A DNA stretch of 31,897 nucleotides from assembly GCA_022925895.1 (NCBI GenBank), contig JAKSYS010000703.1, positions 1-31,897 of the forward strand, given 5' to 3'. Of the stretch, positions 1 through 9,315 are shown one piece after another (positions within the stretch are counted from its first letter, which is position 1; every line of letters begins with the position of its first letter). Made by a program: the position numbers and the translations under genes. Source of the DNA: Fragilaria crotonensis. Its lineage: Eukaryota; Bacillariophyta; Fragilariophyceae; Fragilariales; Fragilariaceae. Under the pieces are notes generated by a model. It worked only from the letters and a program-made list of their open reading frames with translations. It did not search any database and had not been told where the DNA came from.

Positions 1-17
1 ACAATTGATGAAAGAGG

Positions 18-3000
18 ATGAGCAAAGTCGATGGAGCAACGTCCTTGGACAATGAACAGTTCAGAGATCTGAAGAGTCAACTACGGAGACTCAAGGCGGG
101 CAGCACTCATGCATCAGTATTACAATCTCTTGCGAACATGTGTCGCGAAGAAGAGGCGATTGCGGATGAACAAACCTACACCAGCAAACGCGGGAGTAAG
201 ACTGCCGAGAACTGAGCCCGTGAATCGTTCTGGAAACGACGATTCGTCATCCGAGGCTCGGAGTCTCAAGATGATGAACCAGATTCCAGTTTGTTTGCAA
301 AGTATGCCAAACAAAAATGCCAACCATCCCAGGATGTCTCGGACACAACAGAGACTAATTTCTCCACAAACGTACAAGAACTCCTGCTAGCAATGACAAC
401 GCAATTTGCAAATGATATTAACGAAGCGTACGTGAGTGATCCATCACAGGTCATGGCAAGGAGTGAAAACAATCCCGACGAGGTAGTAATGAAGATCTGC
501 CAAGTCGCATCGAACATGAAGAATATTGATGAAGACATGCGAAAGTTAGCTGAAGCCAAATCGCACGGAAAAATGACTGCAGACAACGGTTTTACTGGAT
601 TTTCACGGCTGGGTGAGGAGGATTATCTGCAGATAGACGAGGCATCTTCTCAAATGGATTCCAGTGAAGATTCGGAAGCAAGTCAGAGCACAAGTGATTC
701 TGATGACCAGGACAGTGACGATGTTAGTGAATGGGACTCAGACGACGAGTCCTCGTTGGATTCAAATTTTATGGCAGAGATGGCGAATGAGTTGGGTTTT
801 GATATTGATGACGACGTCGACGATGACGATGGTGATGAGACAATTAATTCATCGATTGCGAGCAGGTCGATGGCGAGCAGACGGAAATTTATTCCTCATT
901 TTTCATCCATGATGAAAGTCCACGAAGCATCAACAAGCGAGACTCACTTCACGGATGAGTCGTGCTGTGACTCTTCTATCAATACTGAGGTTCAATCACG
1001 TTCGTACTATCCAGCAAATTTTAAAGCTGGAGGAGTGGATACGCCTGAAACCTCGAATGGATGTCATCTCAGCACATCATGCCGAAATCATATGCTGCCA
1101 TAAAAGCTGCAGAATACCGTGAGCCGCAAGACATGGCGTCGCCAGCTCTGTCAGTGCACCATGGATATCAAGGGTTAACATCAGTGAGTCCACAGACCGA
1201 ATTTGATGGCGAAGCGGATTCGGGCGGCGAGGATTGCGACGTTGATGACGCTGAAGCCTCGGACGACGAAAGTACGCGCTCCCTTGATGATGATGACCTG
1301 ATTCCTATTGTCAATTCGCTATGGTCGGCGTCGAGAATGTACAACGAACCCCACGCATGTACCTCACAAGAATCCGTGGTCACAGCTTTTCATGATAGGC
1401 CAGTGACCCCGTTGCCATTGGCAAGGGCATCTTCCTACCAGCCTTCATGTATGCCAACGCTGCCACGAGCAGCATCACCGCCCTCCCGCAACGCGATTCC
1501 ACAACCGGCGAGTTGTCCTGCAGATATCGATCCTCAGTCTGAGTCAGAGCCGGACGATGACTCGGATGTTTATTCCGACGACGACACGAATGTCTATCCC
1601 GACGTCTCGGACAATGATTCCGACGGAGAGAGCGACTACTTGGCTCAGTTTGAGTCATCACTCGAGGCAAGACCCGCGCGAGGCCGTACGCTACCGGCTG
1701 TCCCACTCCATGGCGAGAATCTTCCTGAAAGTGCAAATGTACCTTCGATGGCATCGCAAAGCTCATTGAAATCGAAGCAAGCACCGAGCGCTTCAGGCCG
1801 TTACAGAATCCCCTTCCGGAATCGGAACGAATGTTGGGTGCTTCGATGCGTCAGGAAAACCGAATAAGATGGCTGCTATTAGAGGCTCCCAACGTCTGGG
1901 AATCTTATTTGGGCAAGATTGTCGCTATCTGTCAGATCTGAGCATTGCGGCAAGACTCGCTGGTGCAGTTGATGAAGACGTTGCGCCATTCGGTCCAGCG
2001 AAAACTGCGTCGAGGCAATCACAAGCTTCGTTTCCCGTCAACTCTAGCGAGATATACAAAAGCGCCCATGTGCGGTCCAGAACAGATGCAGTGACGAGAT
2101 CGGGAAAGCCTTCATCACGCCGAAACTGTGCGTCGAGAGGTGTCTACGCAAGGCAGATTGCTGCCTGCGTCATTCAACAATAACACTGACAGTGCTGATG
2201 TGGATGGCAAACTTTTGATCGACTGGAACACCTCAGATAGTGGTCTGTTGGTTTCATGGGGCGACGGTGCTGACAGCGACTCGGACGCTTGCGTCGAAGC
2301 TCGGCTGGTTGGAAGGGGCGATGGCTCTCAAAGTGACGATGAGTTCGATCAGAAGCCAATTGTTTCTAATTGGAATGCAAGGCAAAATCATCGCGAAGAA
2401 GGCGTCGCAGTAAAGCGCCCAAGCGACGAGTCAGTTCCACAACCTTGCCATTTCTCGTGTGATGCCTCCCCAGTAAGGTCTGATAGGAAGCTGGATGTGG
2501 CCGAGCGTGCAGTCCAAGGTTCAGAGTTCTGTGTCGATTACCCCCAACACGCGAATGTGCGAGATTTGAAAGAAAGTTATTCATTGGGGTGGATTTCCGT
2601 GACAGTGATGGAATAAGCCCGGTCTCCACTGTGACGTCCGTAATTCCCGAGTCGCCAATCGAGAGCGTTCATGGAAAGGTAGCACCAGACGACAGGCTTC
2701 GGCTCGGCGAGTTTCGTTTCATGATGCCTTCAAAACGCTAGCGCAAAGTGAAGACGATCTTCAAGAACAGAACGTGCGTCGCGACCTCCAGCGCGAAGCC
2801 GTCTTTCCTCGCGTTGACTTTCGATTAGGCCAGAAGAGGAGGACACGCCGTCTGAAGAAAGGAGAAGGAGATAGTCAGAGTACGAGACGGAGAAGAAAGC
2901 ATCGCGAGAACGAAATCAAGTCAGTCATGGGGATTGAGAAGTGTTACATTGAAGGATTATGCATGATCGACCAGTCACAGGGAAAGACGATCGCCTGCAA

Positions 3001-3019
3001 GATGAAGTCGCAGATCTAG
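18..3019 (+). CDS. Acidic Ser/Asp-rich protein of unknown function, reading frame broken
   Basis: I do not recognise this gene. Its parts lie in order on the plus strand: 18-195, about 271-1100, about 1061-1860, about 1815-2180, 2128-2600, 2589-2690 and about 2690-3019. Each part stays open past the point where the next takes over, so this looks like one gene crossed by about five single-base frame changes. The protein begins MSKVDGATSLDNEQF and has a short basic helical N-terminus. It then has repeated acidic clusters (Asp/Glu/Ser runs near 640-840, 1200-1300, 1550-1640 and 2260-2340) and ends in a strongly basic segment (2840-2930). A RRVSFHDAF stretch near 2720 contains an RVSF sequence, which resembles a protein phosphatase 1 docking motif. 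No catalytic domain, signal peptide or membrane segment is visible. The composition suggests a largely disordered nuclear or scaffold protein, which is inference. The true start could lie before base 1. Confidence 0.5.
196..270 (+). other. Candidate intron removing an in-frame TGA
   Basis: The frame opened at 18 meets a TGA at 213-215 and then stays open in the same frame to 1103. A GTAAG donor starts at 196. AG acceptors at 269-270 or 281-282 would both rejoin the same frame, giving an intron of 75 or 87 bp, close to the introns of the DUF1800 gene. No transcript evidence is available, so a nonsense mutation remains possible. Confidence 0.4.
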
Positions 3020-3379
3020 AAGTAGAGCAACCTAGGTCCAGACGTTTTGTCCAAATTCGATTCGTACGGTTAGACTATCTTTGTCTTCTCTGTTTCTGAT
3101 AAAAGCATTCCAAACTTCATCCTCAGCGAGCATCCTGCGACTGGTTATTGATCGATTCACTTAGTTGATCGACTCTTCAACAATAAAACTGATGATATTG
3201 TGCACCCCATACCTGTCCTCGTTTCAATAGTGAGTGACGACATCGCTATAGAATGAAGGAATGAAAATGCGTAATCGACGATAGAACAGAAGGATTTCTA
3301 TATTATACATGTACAACAATGGAATATCCATCAATCCCTTCGCCCAGAAGCCCGCGGCATATTTTGTCACTTTCTCTCA
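3020..3379. other. Intergenic stretch with a polyadenylation-type signal
   Basis: This stretch lies between the convergent ends of the acidic-protein gene (+) and the ankyrin gene (-). An AATAAA hexamer at 3182-3187 is correctly placed for 3' end formation of the plus-strand gene, about 165 bp after its stop. Nothing else is recognisable. Confidence 0.4.
3182..3187 (+). promoter_or_regulatory. Possible AATAAA polyadenylation signal
   Basis: This is an exact AATAAA hexamer about 165 bp downstream of the last stop of the plus-strand acidic-protein gene. A hexamer alone is weak evidence. Confidence 0.3.
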
Positions 3380-3630
3380 TCATTTTAAGACACGGCGCCG
3401 CTTGCTTTCTCTCTTGTGCAATTCCAAATCTTGCCGGAGGATATTTGCCTTTCTAGTACGCAAATGTTCCTCGAGACAGTCTGCAATGTCAAACAATTCG
3501 CATTTGCGAGCAATGTCCAGAGCTGTCGATCCTGCTTTATTCCGAACACTCACATCTACCCTGACATCTTTCAGCAGCTTGCAAATAATGTCGAACCGAC
3601 CCCTGAGAGTCGCCCAGATAAGGCATGTGT

Positions 3631-3647
3631 TGCCATGAGCACCTTGG
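3631..3647 (+). repeat. Target-site duplication, left copy, of the LINE insertion
   Basis: The 17 bp tgccatgagcaccttgg (18 bp if the next a is counted) is repeated exactly at 4800-4816. The two copies flank the LINE fragment and both lie within ankyrin coding sequence. Confidence 0.85.
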
Positions 3648-4799
3648 AAAAAAAAACTAGAATTCAAATTAACGTGCTATCGCTACGCCCAATACGAGAA
3701 GACGTTCGACCCGCACGGATAGGCACTGTACTGGAGTATACAGTAGCTATCGTCACTTGTTCGACCTGAGAAGCCACCTCTAGCGCGCGCCAAAGTAGTC
3801 TCGAATCGACCTCATACCAGTAGTCGCTCTCCGCTTAACTCGGCGATAGCTATCGCGAAAGATCGGGGCATTAATTGCCAGCCAATTCTGAGTAACCCGC
3901 AAGGAATGCTGTTCATGTTCCGTCACATCAGCGTAATAACTTCTGAACGTGTGTTTCATAAAGTGTGCGGTGTCGGTATATCTCGAGAGTTGTCGCCTCA
4001 CCTCGCGAGTAGTTGTCTCCAGCCTGGTACGTTCGTCATGTCCGTGCACTTCTCGATTCCTTTGCTTCCACAACTTATACCACTGTTTCCACAAAAGTAA
4101 AATCACGTTCGCTTGCCATGTTGAACGTTGGCTCCGTCGTCGTCTTCGCCGTGTTGAGGTCAAATGATATCGTCGCTGTTGAGATTCCCAAGCCGCACTA
4201 AACCGCCCGAGTAATACTTGTGCCCATCCGATCTTGTTTTGTTGAAGAATAATTTCCCGCAATGTAGGGTGATACTCATCTGGACAAAGGTTGATGTCGT
4301 TGTCGGAAGAATCAAACCATTGACGCAACCCATCCAGCATTAATTCACACAGCATCGGTGATGTATTCGAGTGAATGAAGGAGTCTCGGAGTCGCGCCAG
4401 GAGCTGTGTCCGCCATTCGCCACGAGTGCTGTGCTGACATCGGATGATGTGAAAATAATCGTCGGGGAACCGCACAACGCGCACTTACGATTCCCCCCGT
4501 CGAATTTGTTCGCCTGAGCTGCCGTGGGTAATAACCGATGCAAAAGTTTAACAATGTGAGTGTGAGGTATTGCCGTGCGATTGATGGCTGAAGCATGAGC
4601 TTCCCAATTGATACATTGAAGGGTAAACTGGGTCCATCCGTTCTTCGTCCTGATATACTCGAGAAGAGGTTCATGGGATGCCTCGTGAAGTAACACAGTG
4701 GAATATCTGCCGGTGACGGTCCCATCAGCTAAAACCAAGTGCGCTTTGGCTAAGGGTGACAATAAGACGATCGGTCGCTGAGCTCCATATTCCAGATTG
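3648..4799 (-). mobile_element. 5'-truncated non-LTR (LINE) retrotransposon
   Basis: This segment of about 1.15 kb lies between the two copies of a 17-18 bp target-site duplication and interrupts the ankyrin gene. It carries only the C-terminal end of a LINE-type polyprotein on the minus strand, as expected for 5' truncation during target-primed reverse transcription. In element orientation its 3' end is a run of eight or nine T rather than the usual poly(A). One of those bases may belong to the duplication. There are no terminal inverted repeats and no LTRs. Confidence 0.8.
3780..4762 (-). pseudogene. C-terminal fragment of a LINE reverse transcriptase polyprotein
   Basis: Two overlapping minus-strand frames (4762 to about 4480, then 4484 to 3780) join by a one-base shift within a run of C/G near 4475-4480. 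Joined, they read KFDGGNRKCALCGSP followed by DDYFHIIRCQHS. This forms a CX2C...HX3C zinc-binding pattern typical of the region after the reverse transcriptase in LINE polyproteins. Downstream comes QQNKIGWAQVLLGRFSAAW and then a basic, Trp-rich segment with LWKQRNREVHGHDE, a pattern I associate with the extreme C-terminus of diatom LINE proteins. The palm domain with its catalytic aspartates is absent because the copy is truncated, so it cannot be active. Confidence 0.65.
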
Positions 4800-4816
4800 T
4801 GCCATGAGCACCTTGG
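4800..4816 (+). repeat. Target-site duplication, right copy, of the LINE insertion
   Basis: This is an exact copy of 3631-3647. It marks the 5' end of the truncated LINE, which is read on the minus strand. Confidence 0.85.
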
Positions 4817-5727
4817 ACATTCGCATCCACCTTTTCATGTTTCAACAACTCGAAAACAACATCCCATTGATCCCATTGATCCTCTGAACAGGCCAAGTAA
4901 AAGGGTGTTCGGCCTTTATCATCTGTAACGTGAACATCCACATCCTTGTGCTTCACCAACTCGCAAACAATGTCCAACCTTTGATTGATGCATGCAATCA
5001 TGAGAAGTGTTCGGCCATGATCGTCTCTGATATTCACATCCACATCCTTGTGCTTTAACAACTGGCCAACAATGTCCAAACTTCGATTGTTGCATGCAAT
5101 TATGAGTGGTGTTCGGCCTTTCTCATCCCTTACGTTCACATCCACGTCCTTGTGCTTCAACAACTCGCCAACAATGTCCAAGCGTTGATTGTCACATGCA
5201 ATTATAAGTGGTGTGTGGCCTCGTCCCTTTTCGATATTTACATTCACCTTGGTGTGTTTCAATAATTTGCAAACAATCTCCAAGCATCCATGGGTGCAGG
5301 CCATTAGGAGTGGTGTACGACCATACCAATCTTGGGCATTCAAATCCACGTCCTTGTGTTTCAGCAACTCGTCGACAAGGTCCAAATATCGATTGTCACA
5401 TGCAATGATGAGTGGTGTACGGTCGGCCCAATCCATGGCATTCACATTCACACTCTCGTGTTTCAACAATTCGCAAACAATTCCCAAATGGCGTAAGCGG
5501 GTGGCATGGAGAAGAGATGTCATGCCATCACAATCCCGATAATTCACATTATTAGCCTGCTGCAAACAAAGTTGCAGGCCATTACGATCCTCAATTGTTA
5601 GATTGGGTGTGGCATCAAGGATCGTTTGTATGTTCTTTTTGAATGTTCTGGACACACTTGCGTCCGTTGTCGTGTTCGAATTCTGCAGTCGTGCTGGTAC
5701 TGCTGCTTCCATGTTATTACTCATCAT

Positions 5728-6116
5728 GTATTTTTAACAAGTTACCAGGTACAGATGAATGACAAGAGGGGAAGACTTTCTTACAGATGCAATTGTGTAC
5801 TCCGCAGTAGTTGCTTGTTGCCTCGGATAGATGCAAGACCATTCACAGACACAATTAGCAATTCGTTGAAATCTGTATTCTGTGTATATATGCATACATT
5901 ACGTCGTACATTACTTCGACAACGGTTAAGTGTGGTTTTCCAGCTACAGTCGTCAGAGTACTTTACGATGGCTACTGGACCTTCCAGTGCAGTGCCCATC
6001 CGTGTGAGTCGAAGGAATCATCTCGCCAATACTCACTGTTGTCGCACGAGAAGTGTGACCAAGAGAACAAAAGCATCAATCACTTTTGACAGTGGTGTCA
6101 AGTCAGCCAAGCGTTA
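5728..6116. other. Intergenic, upstream of the ankyrin gene
   Basis: This is presumably the 5' flank of the minus-strand ankyrin gene. Short reading frames cross it on both strands, but none resembles a protein family and none continues into a recognisable domain. No clear promoter motif was identified. Confidence 0.3.
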
Positions 6117-6580
6117 TAGTATTGTCGGCGACGATCACATAGCAACGAAGACAACGAGCGACGAAGACGACGAGAAACAAAGACAACGAGCGACGAAGTC
6201 AATCACGATGCTGCGACGAGCGACGAAGGCAACGAGCGATGAACAAGACGAGTGATGAAGACCACGCCACGACGACGCTGCGACGACTACAAGCGACGGC
6301 GGCATAGCGACAACGAGCACGACGACGCTGCGATGAAGACGACAAAAGACGACGAGCGACGGCAACATAGCAACGAAGACCAGAACGACACAGGGACAAG
6401 ACAACGAACAAGAGGACAAGCGACGGTAACATCATAACAACGAAGATGCAAGCGACGGCGATGCGAAGACAACGGCGACATAATGACGAAGACGATGAGA
6501 AACGGCAACATAATGACGAAGGCGACGAGAAACGGCGACGCGAAGACAACGACGCGACAAGCAACGACAACGGCGAATAA
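6117..6580 (+). repeat. Low-complexity GAC/ACG-rich degenerate minisatellite
   Basis: The plus strand is almost devoid of T and consists of imperfect units built from gacgacgag, gcgacgaag and aacgaagac, with a spacing of roughly 30 bp. Because the bias removes stop codons, several frames appear open on both strands, but their translations are only Arg/Asp/Thr-rich or Ser/Val/Leu-rich repeats. I see no evidence for a coding gene. Confidence 0.75.
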
Positions 6581-6967
6581 CTTAATACTACATCTACTAG
6601 TAAAATCTTTGCCACTAACTTGTTGTTCTCCAAAATAAATACCACTCCTAGTATGAATCCTAACCTAACATTTATTGTCATGAATCAGCGACACTTCTTC
6701 TCATCCTCCACAAAGTGACTCTTCTTGGAATGAGGGAGAACAAATGGTGGATGAGGCTGAACAATATATTCACAGCGTTAGATTTATGAATGTACAGCTG
6801 GTTTCACAATCAACCCTCCTGACGTAAGGTGGAGTAACATTTCTACAGGTGTACACTAAATTCCATAGTGGACGTCAGCAAATCTCACGACAAGATCCAA
6901 TCGCACAAACGACCTTCACACAAGAACAAGAATCAGATCAGTTGACACCTTGCATTAACCATGGTGT
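6581..6967. other. Intergenic stretch, nothing recognised
   Basis: This is an AT-richer sequence between the minisatellite and the transposase-like remnant. No long reading frame, repeat or RNA gene is evident. It may include one end of the transposon to which the remnant belongs, but I found no terminal inverted repeat. Confidence 0.3.
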
Positions 6968-8753
6968 TCAGATAGCCTCCTCCTCCTCCCTCAACGCCGC
7001 CAGCACAAAGCGAGTATCAAAATCTAATGCACACCGATGTGTCCTGAAATGTTTCATCAGCTTTTCAATCTCCTTGAAGAGAAGCTGCTGTTTTTCAGGA
7101 ACACAACAAGCAACGTCACCAGGAGGAGCATCGCCATGAGAATTGTTGCGATTGTCGGTTCTGTTGTTCCCACCTTCAACTTGTGAAAGGTAGTAATATG
7201 TGCAAATGTATGCACGTGCTCTTGATGCGAACTTCCTTATCCGTTCTTTTGTCAGTACAGATTCAGGACATAAGCACTTCATGACAAGATTCATGAAATT
7301 GGCTCGCCCTTTTTTTTCACGAATAGGAGTCCTTCGCATTTTTGCCTTCGCTCTCATCGCTTCGTTCATGACCGTCCACATAATATCCTTTCTTTTGTGT
7401 GTTATACGAAAACCCTAATCGATGCAGCCATCGCCAGCATGTCGGTATACTAAAATTTCGGATTCCATGTTCAAGCAGAAACATTTCTTGACTTAATGGC
7501 TCATGATTCAATCTATCGGTAGTACCTTCTTCAATGCGGCACTGTTCCATGTCGTCACACCATTGTTTGAATAGTTCTGGTATTAGCTTTTCCAGGCAGA
7601 ACGAATGCACAATTCCACCGTCAATGTTGTTAAATTGCTTAATCCAAAGCAGTAATCTTTTCTTCCGCTTTCGGGAATCTTAAAAATAAGAGAGGCAAAG
7701 GCCTTTTTCCTTCGAACGATATGATTGGGATGTAAAAATGTTCCTCGTTTCGAAACTCAACATTCCAATCTTGAGCAGGTCCACGATGTGTTGCTTGTAC
7801 CAATCAAGCTGATTTAGTTGTTCGCATGCCTTGGTACAACACTGCTGCCAGGTCCATTTATTCATTTGTGCAATGGCAGTTTGGTATGCGAAACACAGAA
7901 TTATGGCTCGACCTCGGAGCATGAAGATATCTAATGCTGTGCAAAGATTATCAGGGTCTCTACCCTCAACAACATTTCTCCACCCATTCTGATCTTCGCT
8001 CACTGACTTTAAAATCTTGATGTGATGCTCAATGTGTCTTTAGTGTTGTGTCCCTCAACTTCTCCAAACGCGCGAGCGTTTGGCCTGAACAAATTGTATG
8101 CTTCCGACTATCCCAGTAGGAAAACCTGTCAGCCTGAAAATGAACCGATTCGTCGACCACAATGGCATCTGTACCTAAACTATCCACCACTTCCTGGATG
8201 CTACCGGTGCGCTGACGTTTGTTTGAAGTTGTCTCAGGATGTGTCACGTCACTTGTATTGTTGTCGTGAAATGAAAGCAGCGACAGGATGCTGGGGGCTC
8301 TTACTGATGACCGGGTTGACTGTGTGGCGAGCACATTGTTTGCATTCAAGTGCACTCTCTCCTTCCAATTTGTATCAAGCGGACTTGGATAGGCAACTTG
8401 TGTATTTGGATCCGTAACCAAGTAGTACCACTTCCTCTGAAAGGTCACTCGGAATATTCCAGAATTATTTGTGCCGTCAAATCTTTCCATCAAATGCCCA
8501 TTAAAATCCAATTTGCTTGAATCATTGCCGCATTGAAACTCTTGACATCAATCAAATGCACATCTGCATCAATGAGACCAGATGCTCTCAGGGCTTCGGC
8601 CCAAGTCTCTGCCGGTAGCCACTTCTTCCACACCCTTCGACGAAACATTTCGTCAGCACAGATCTTAACGAAGGCACTCCGAATAATAGCAAATTTATAG
8701 CCAGAACTCTTGAATTGGACTGACTCGTTCATATGGCTGGATACTGAAGGCAA
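6968..8753 (-). pseudogene. Transposase-like gene remnant, apparently without catalytic core
   Basis: Minus-strand frames follow one another: 8753-8490, 8511-8029, 8003-7680, 7610-7317 and 7381-6968. Overlaps or short gaps suggest one gene with several frame changes. Recognisable pieces are a Trp/Cys-rich segment (RGRAIILCFAYQTAIAQM, then KWTWQQCC), the segment KLIPELFKQWCDDM, and then RNFSIPTCWRWLHRLGFSY with KKGYYVDGHER. The last motif, a helix-turn-helix-like block ending in VDGHER, precedes the DDE catalytic domain in a group of Tc1/mariner-related transposase-like proteins of protists and fungi. Here it is followed within a few residues by a basic segment and a C-terminal FRTHRCALDFDTRFV motif. 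The roughly 200-residue DDE domain therefore appears to be deleted. The family assignment is from memory and is moderate at best. Confidence 0.45.
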
Positions 8754-9315
8754 TCACCAAGCCCTTTTTCAGCGTCAGTCAGGCCAATTACGCAAGTGTG
8801 ATCTGCAGTGTTGTGTCAAATATCATGGTCGAAGCCCTCGTTGCGACCGAGTAAAGTATTTGGATTCGTGACGTCGTTTCACGGTATCTACATGCGAAAG
8901 AATATGCTCATGTACAATTATTACTGCGGCCTACTTCAAGATCCTTGATTGCGTAACCAGCTGTACAGTCGGCAAGAAAGTACTGGAGTACGGCATGAAT
9001 TTGCGACACTAAAGACAAAAAACACCCGGAAAACACAACTTTTCTGTGTTCACGATAAAAAAGGCCGGGTACTAGCGTAATAAGTAACATTTTCGAAGAT
9101 AAAAGTTGGGGGGTGAGTTTTTCATCTCAACTTTTCGTTCCGATAAGGGAGGCCCTATAAGTAACCAGTGTCGAATTAATGTTTTGTTGAATCCTGATAC
9201 ACGATGTACATTCATCGTACAGTACTACGTTGTACGTGTATCGTAGTAATAGTGCTTCGAAATGCACAAAAACCACGAGACTAGTCATAAAACGCCCCGC
9301 GGAATCTTCAGCAAG
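8754..9315. other. Intergenic, 5' flank of the DUF1800-DUF1501 gene
   Basis: No convincing gene is present. Several GTAC-containing partial inverted repeats occur near 9195-9245, just upstream of the DUF1800-DUF1501 start. An in-frame ATG at 9262 precedes the chosen start but would place a charged stretch before the signal peptide. Promoter elements could not be assigned. Confidence 0.3.

Larger units (their letters stand above)
3380..5727 (-). pseudogene. Ankyrin-repeat protein gene interrupted by a LINE insertion
   Basis: The 5' part (5727 down to 4800) encodes a short N-terminus followed by about seven ankyrin repeats of roughly 33-35 residues, with the recurring pattern GRTPLIIAC...LDIVGELLKHKDVDVN. 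The 3' part (3647 down to 3380) carries the final repeats (GAHGNTCLIWATLRG, then LLKDVRVDVSVRN) and a basic tail ending in KRRRVLK. The two parts share the same 17-18 bp at 4800-4817 and 3631-3648. Removing the intervening insert together with one copy of the repeat restores an uninterrupted ankyrin frame (VQGAHGN). As it stands, the 5' part runs into insert sequence and stops at 4750. Ankyrin repeats mediate protein binding. No other domain, signal peptide or membrane segment is seen, so the partner is unknown. The insertion probably removes or truncates the product. Confidence 0.85.

Noticed and set aside
213-215. In-frame TGA read as selenocysteine
   Set aside because: A consensus GTAAG donor just upstream and frame-keeping acceptors downstream give a simpler intron explanation, and no SECIS-like element was recognised.
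5626-6681. Open frames on both strands through the GAC-rich repeats
   Set aside because: Openness follows from the lack of T on one strand. The translations are low-complexity only.
6855-6880. Similarity of acactaaattccatagtgg to a stretch near 21531 (possible shared transposon end)
   Set aside because: Only about 24 of 30 bases match and neither place shows an inverted partner or target duplication.
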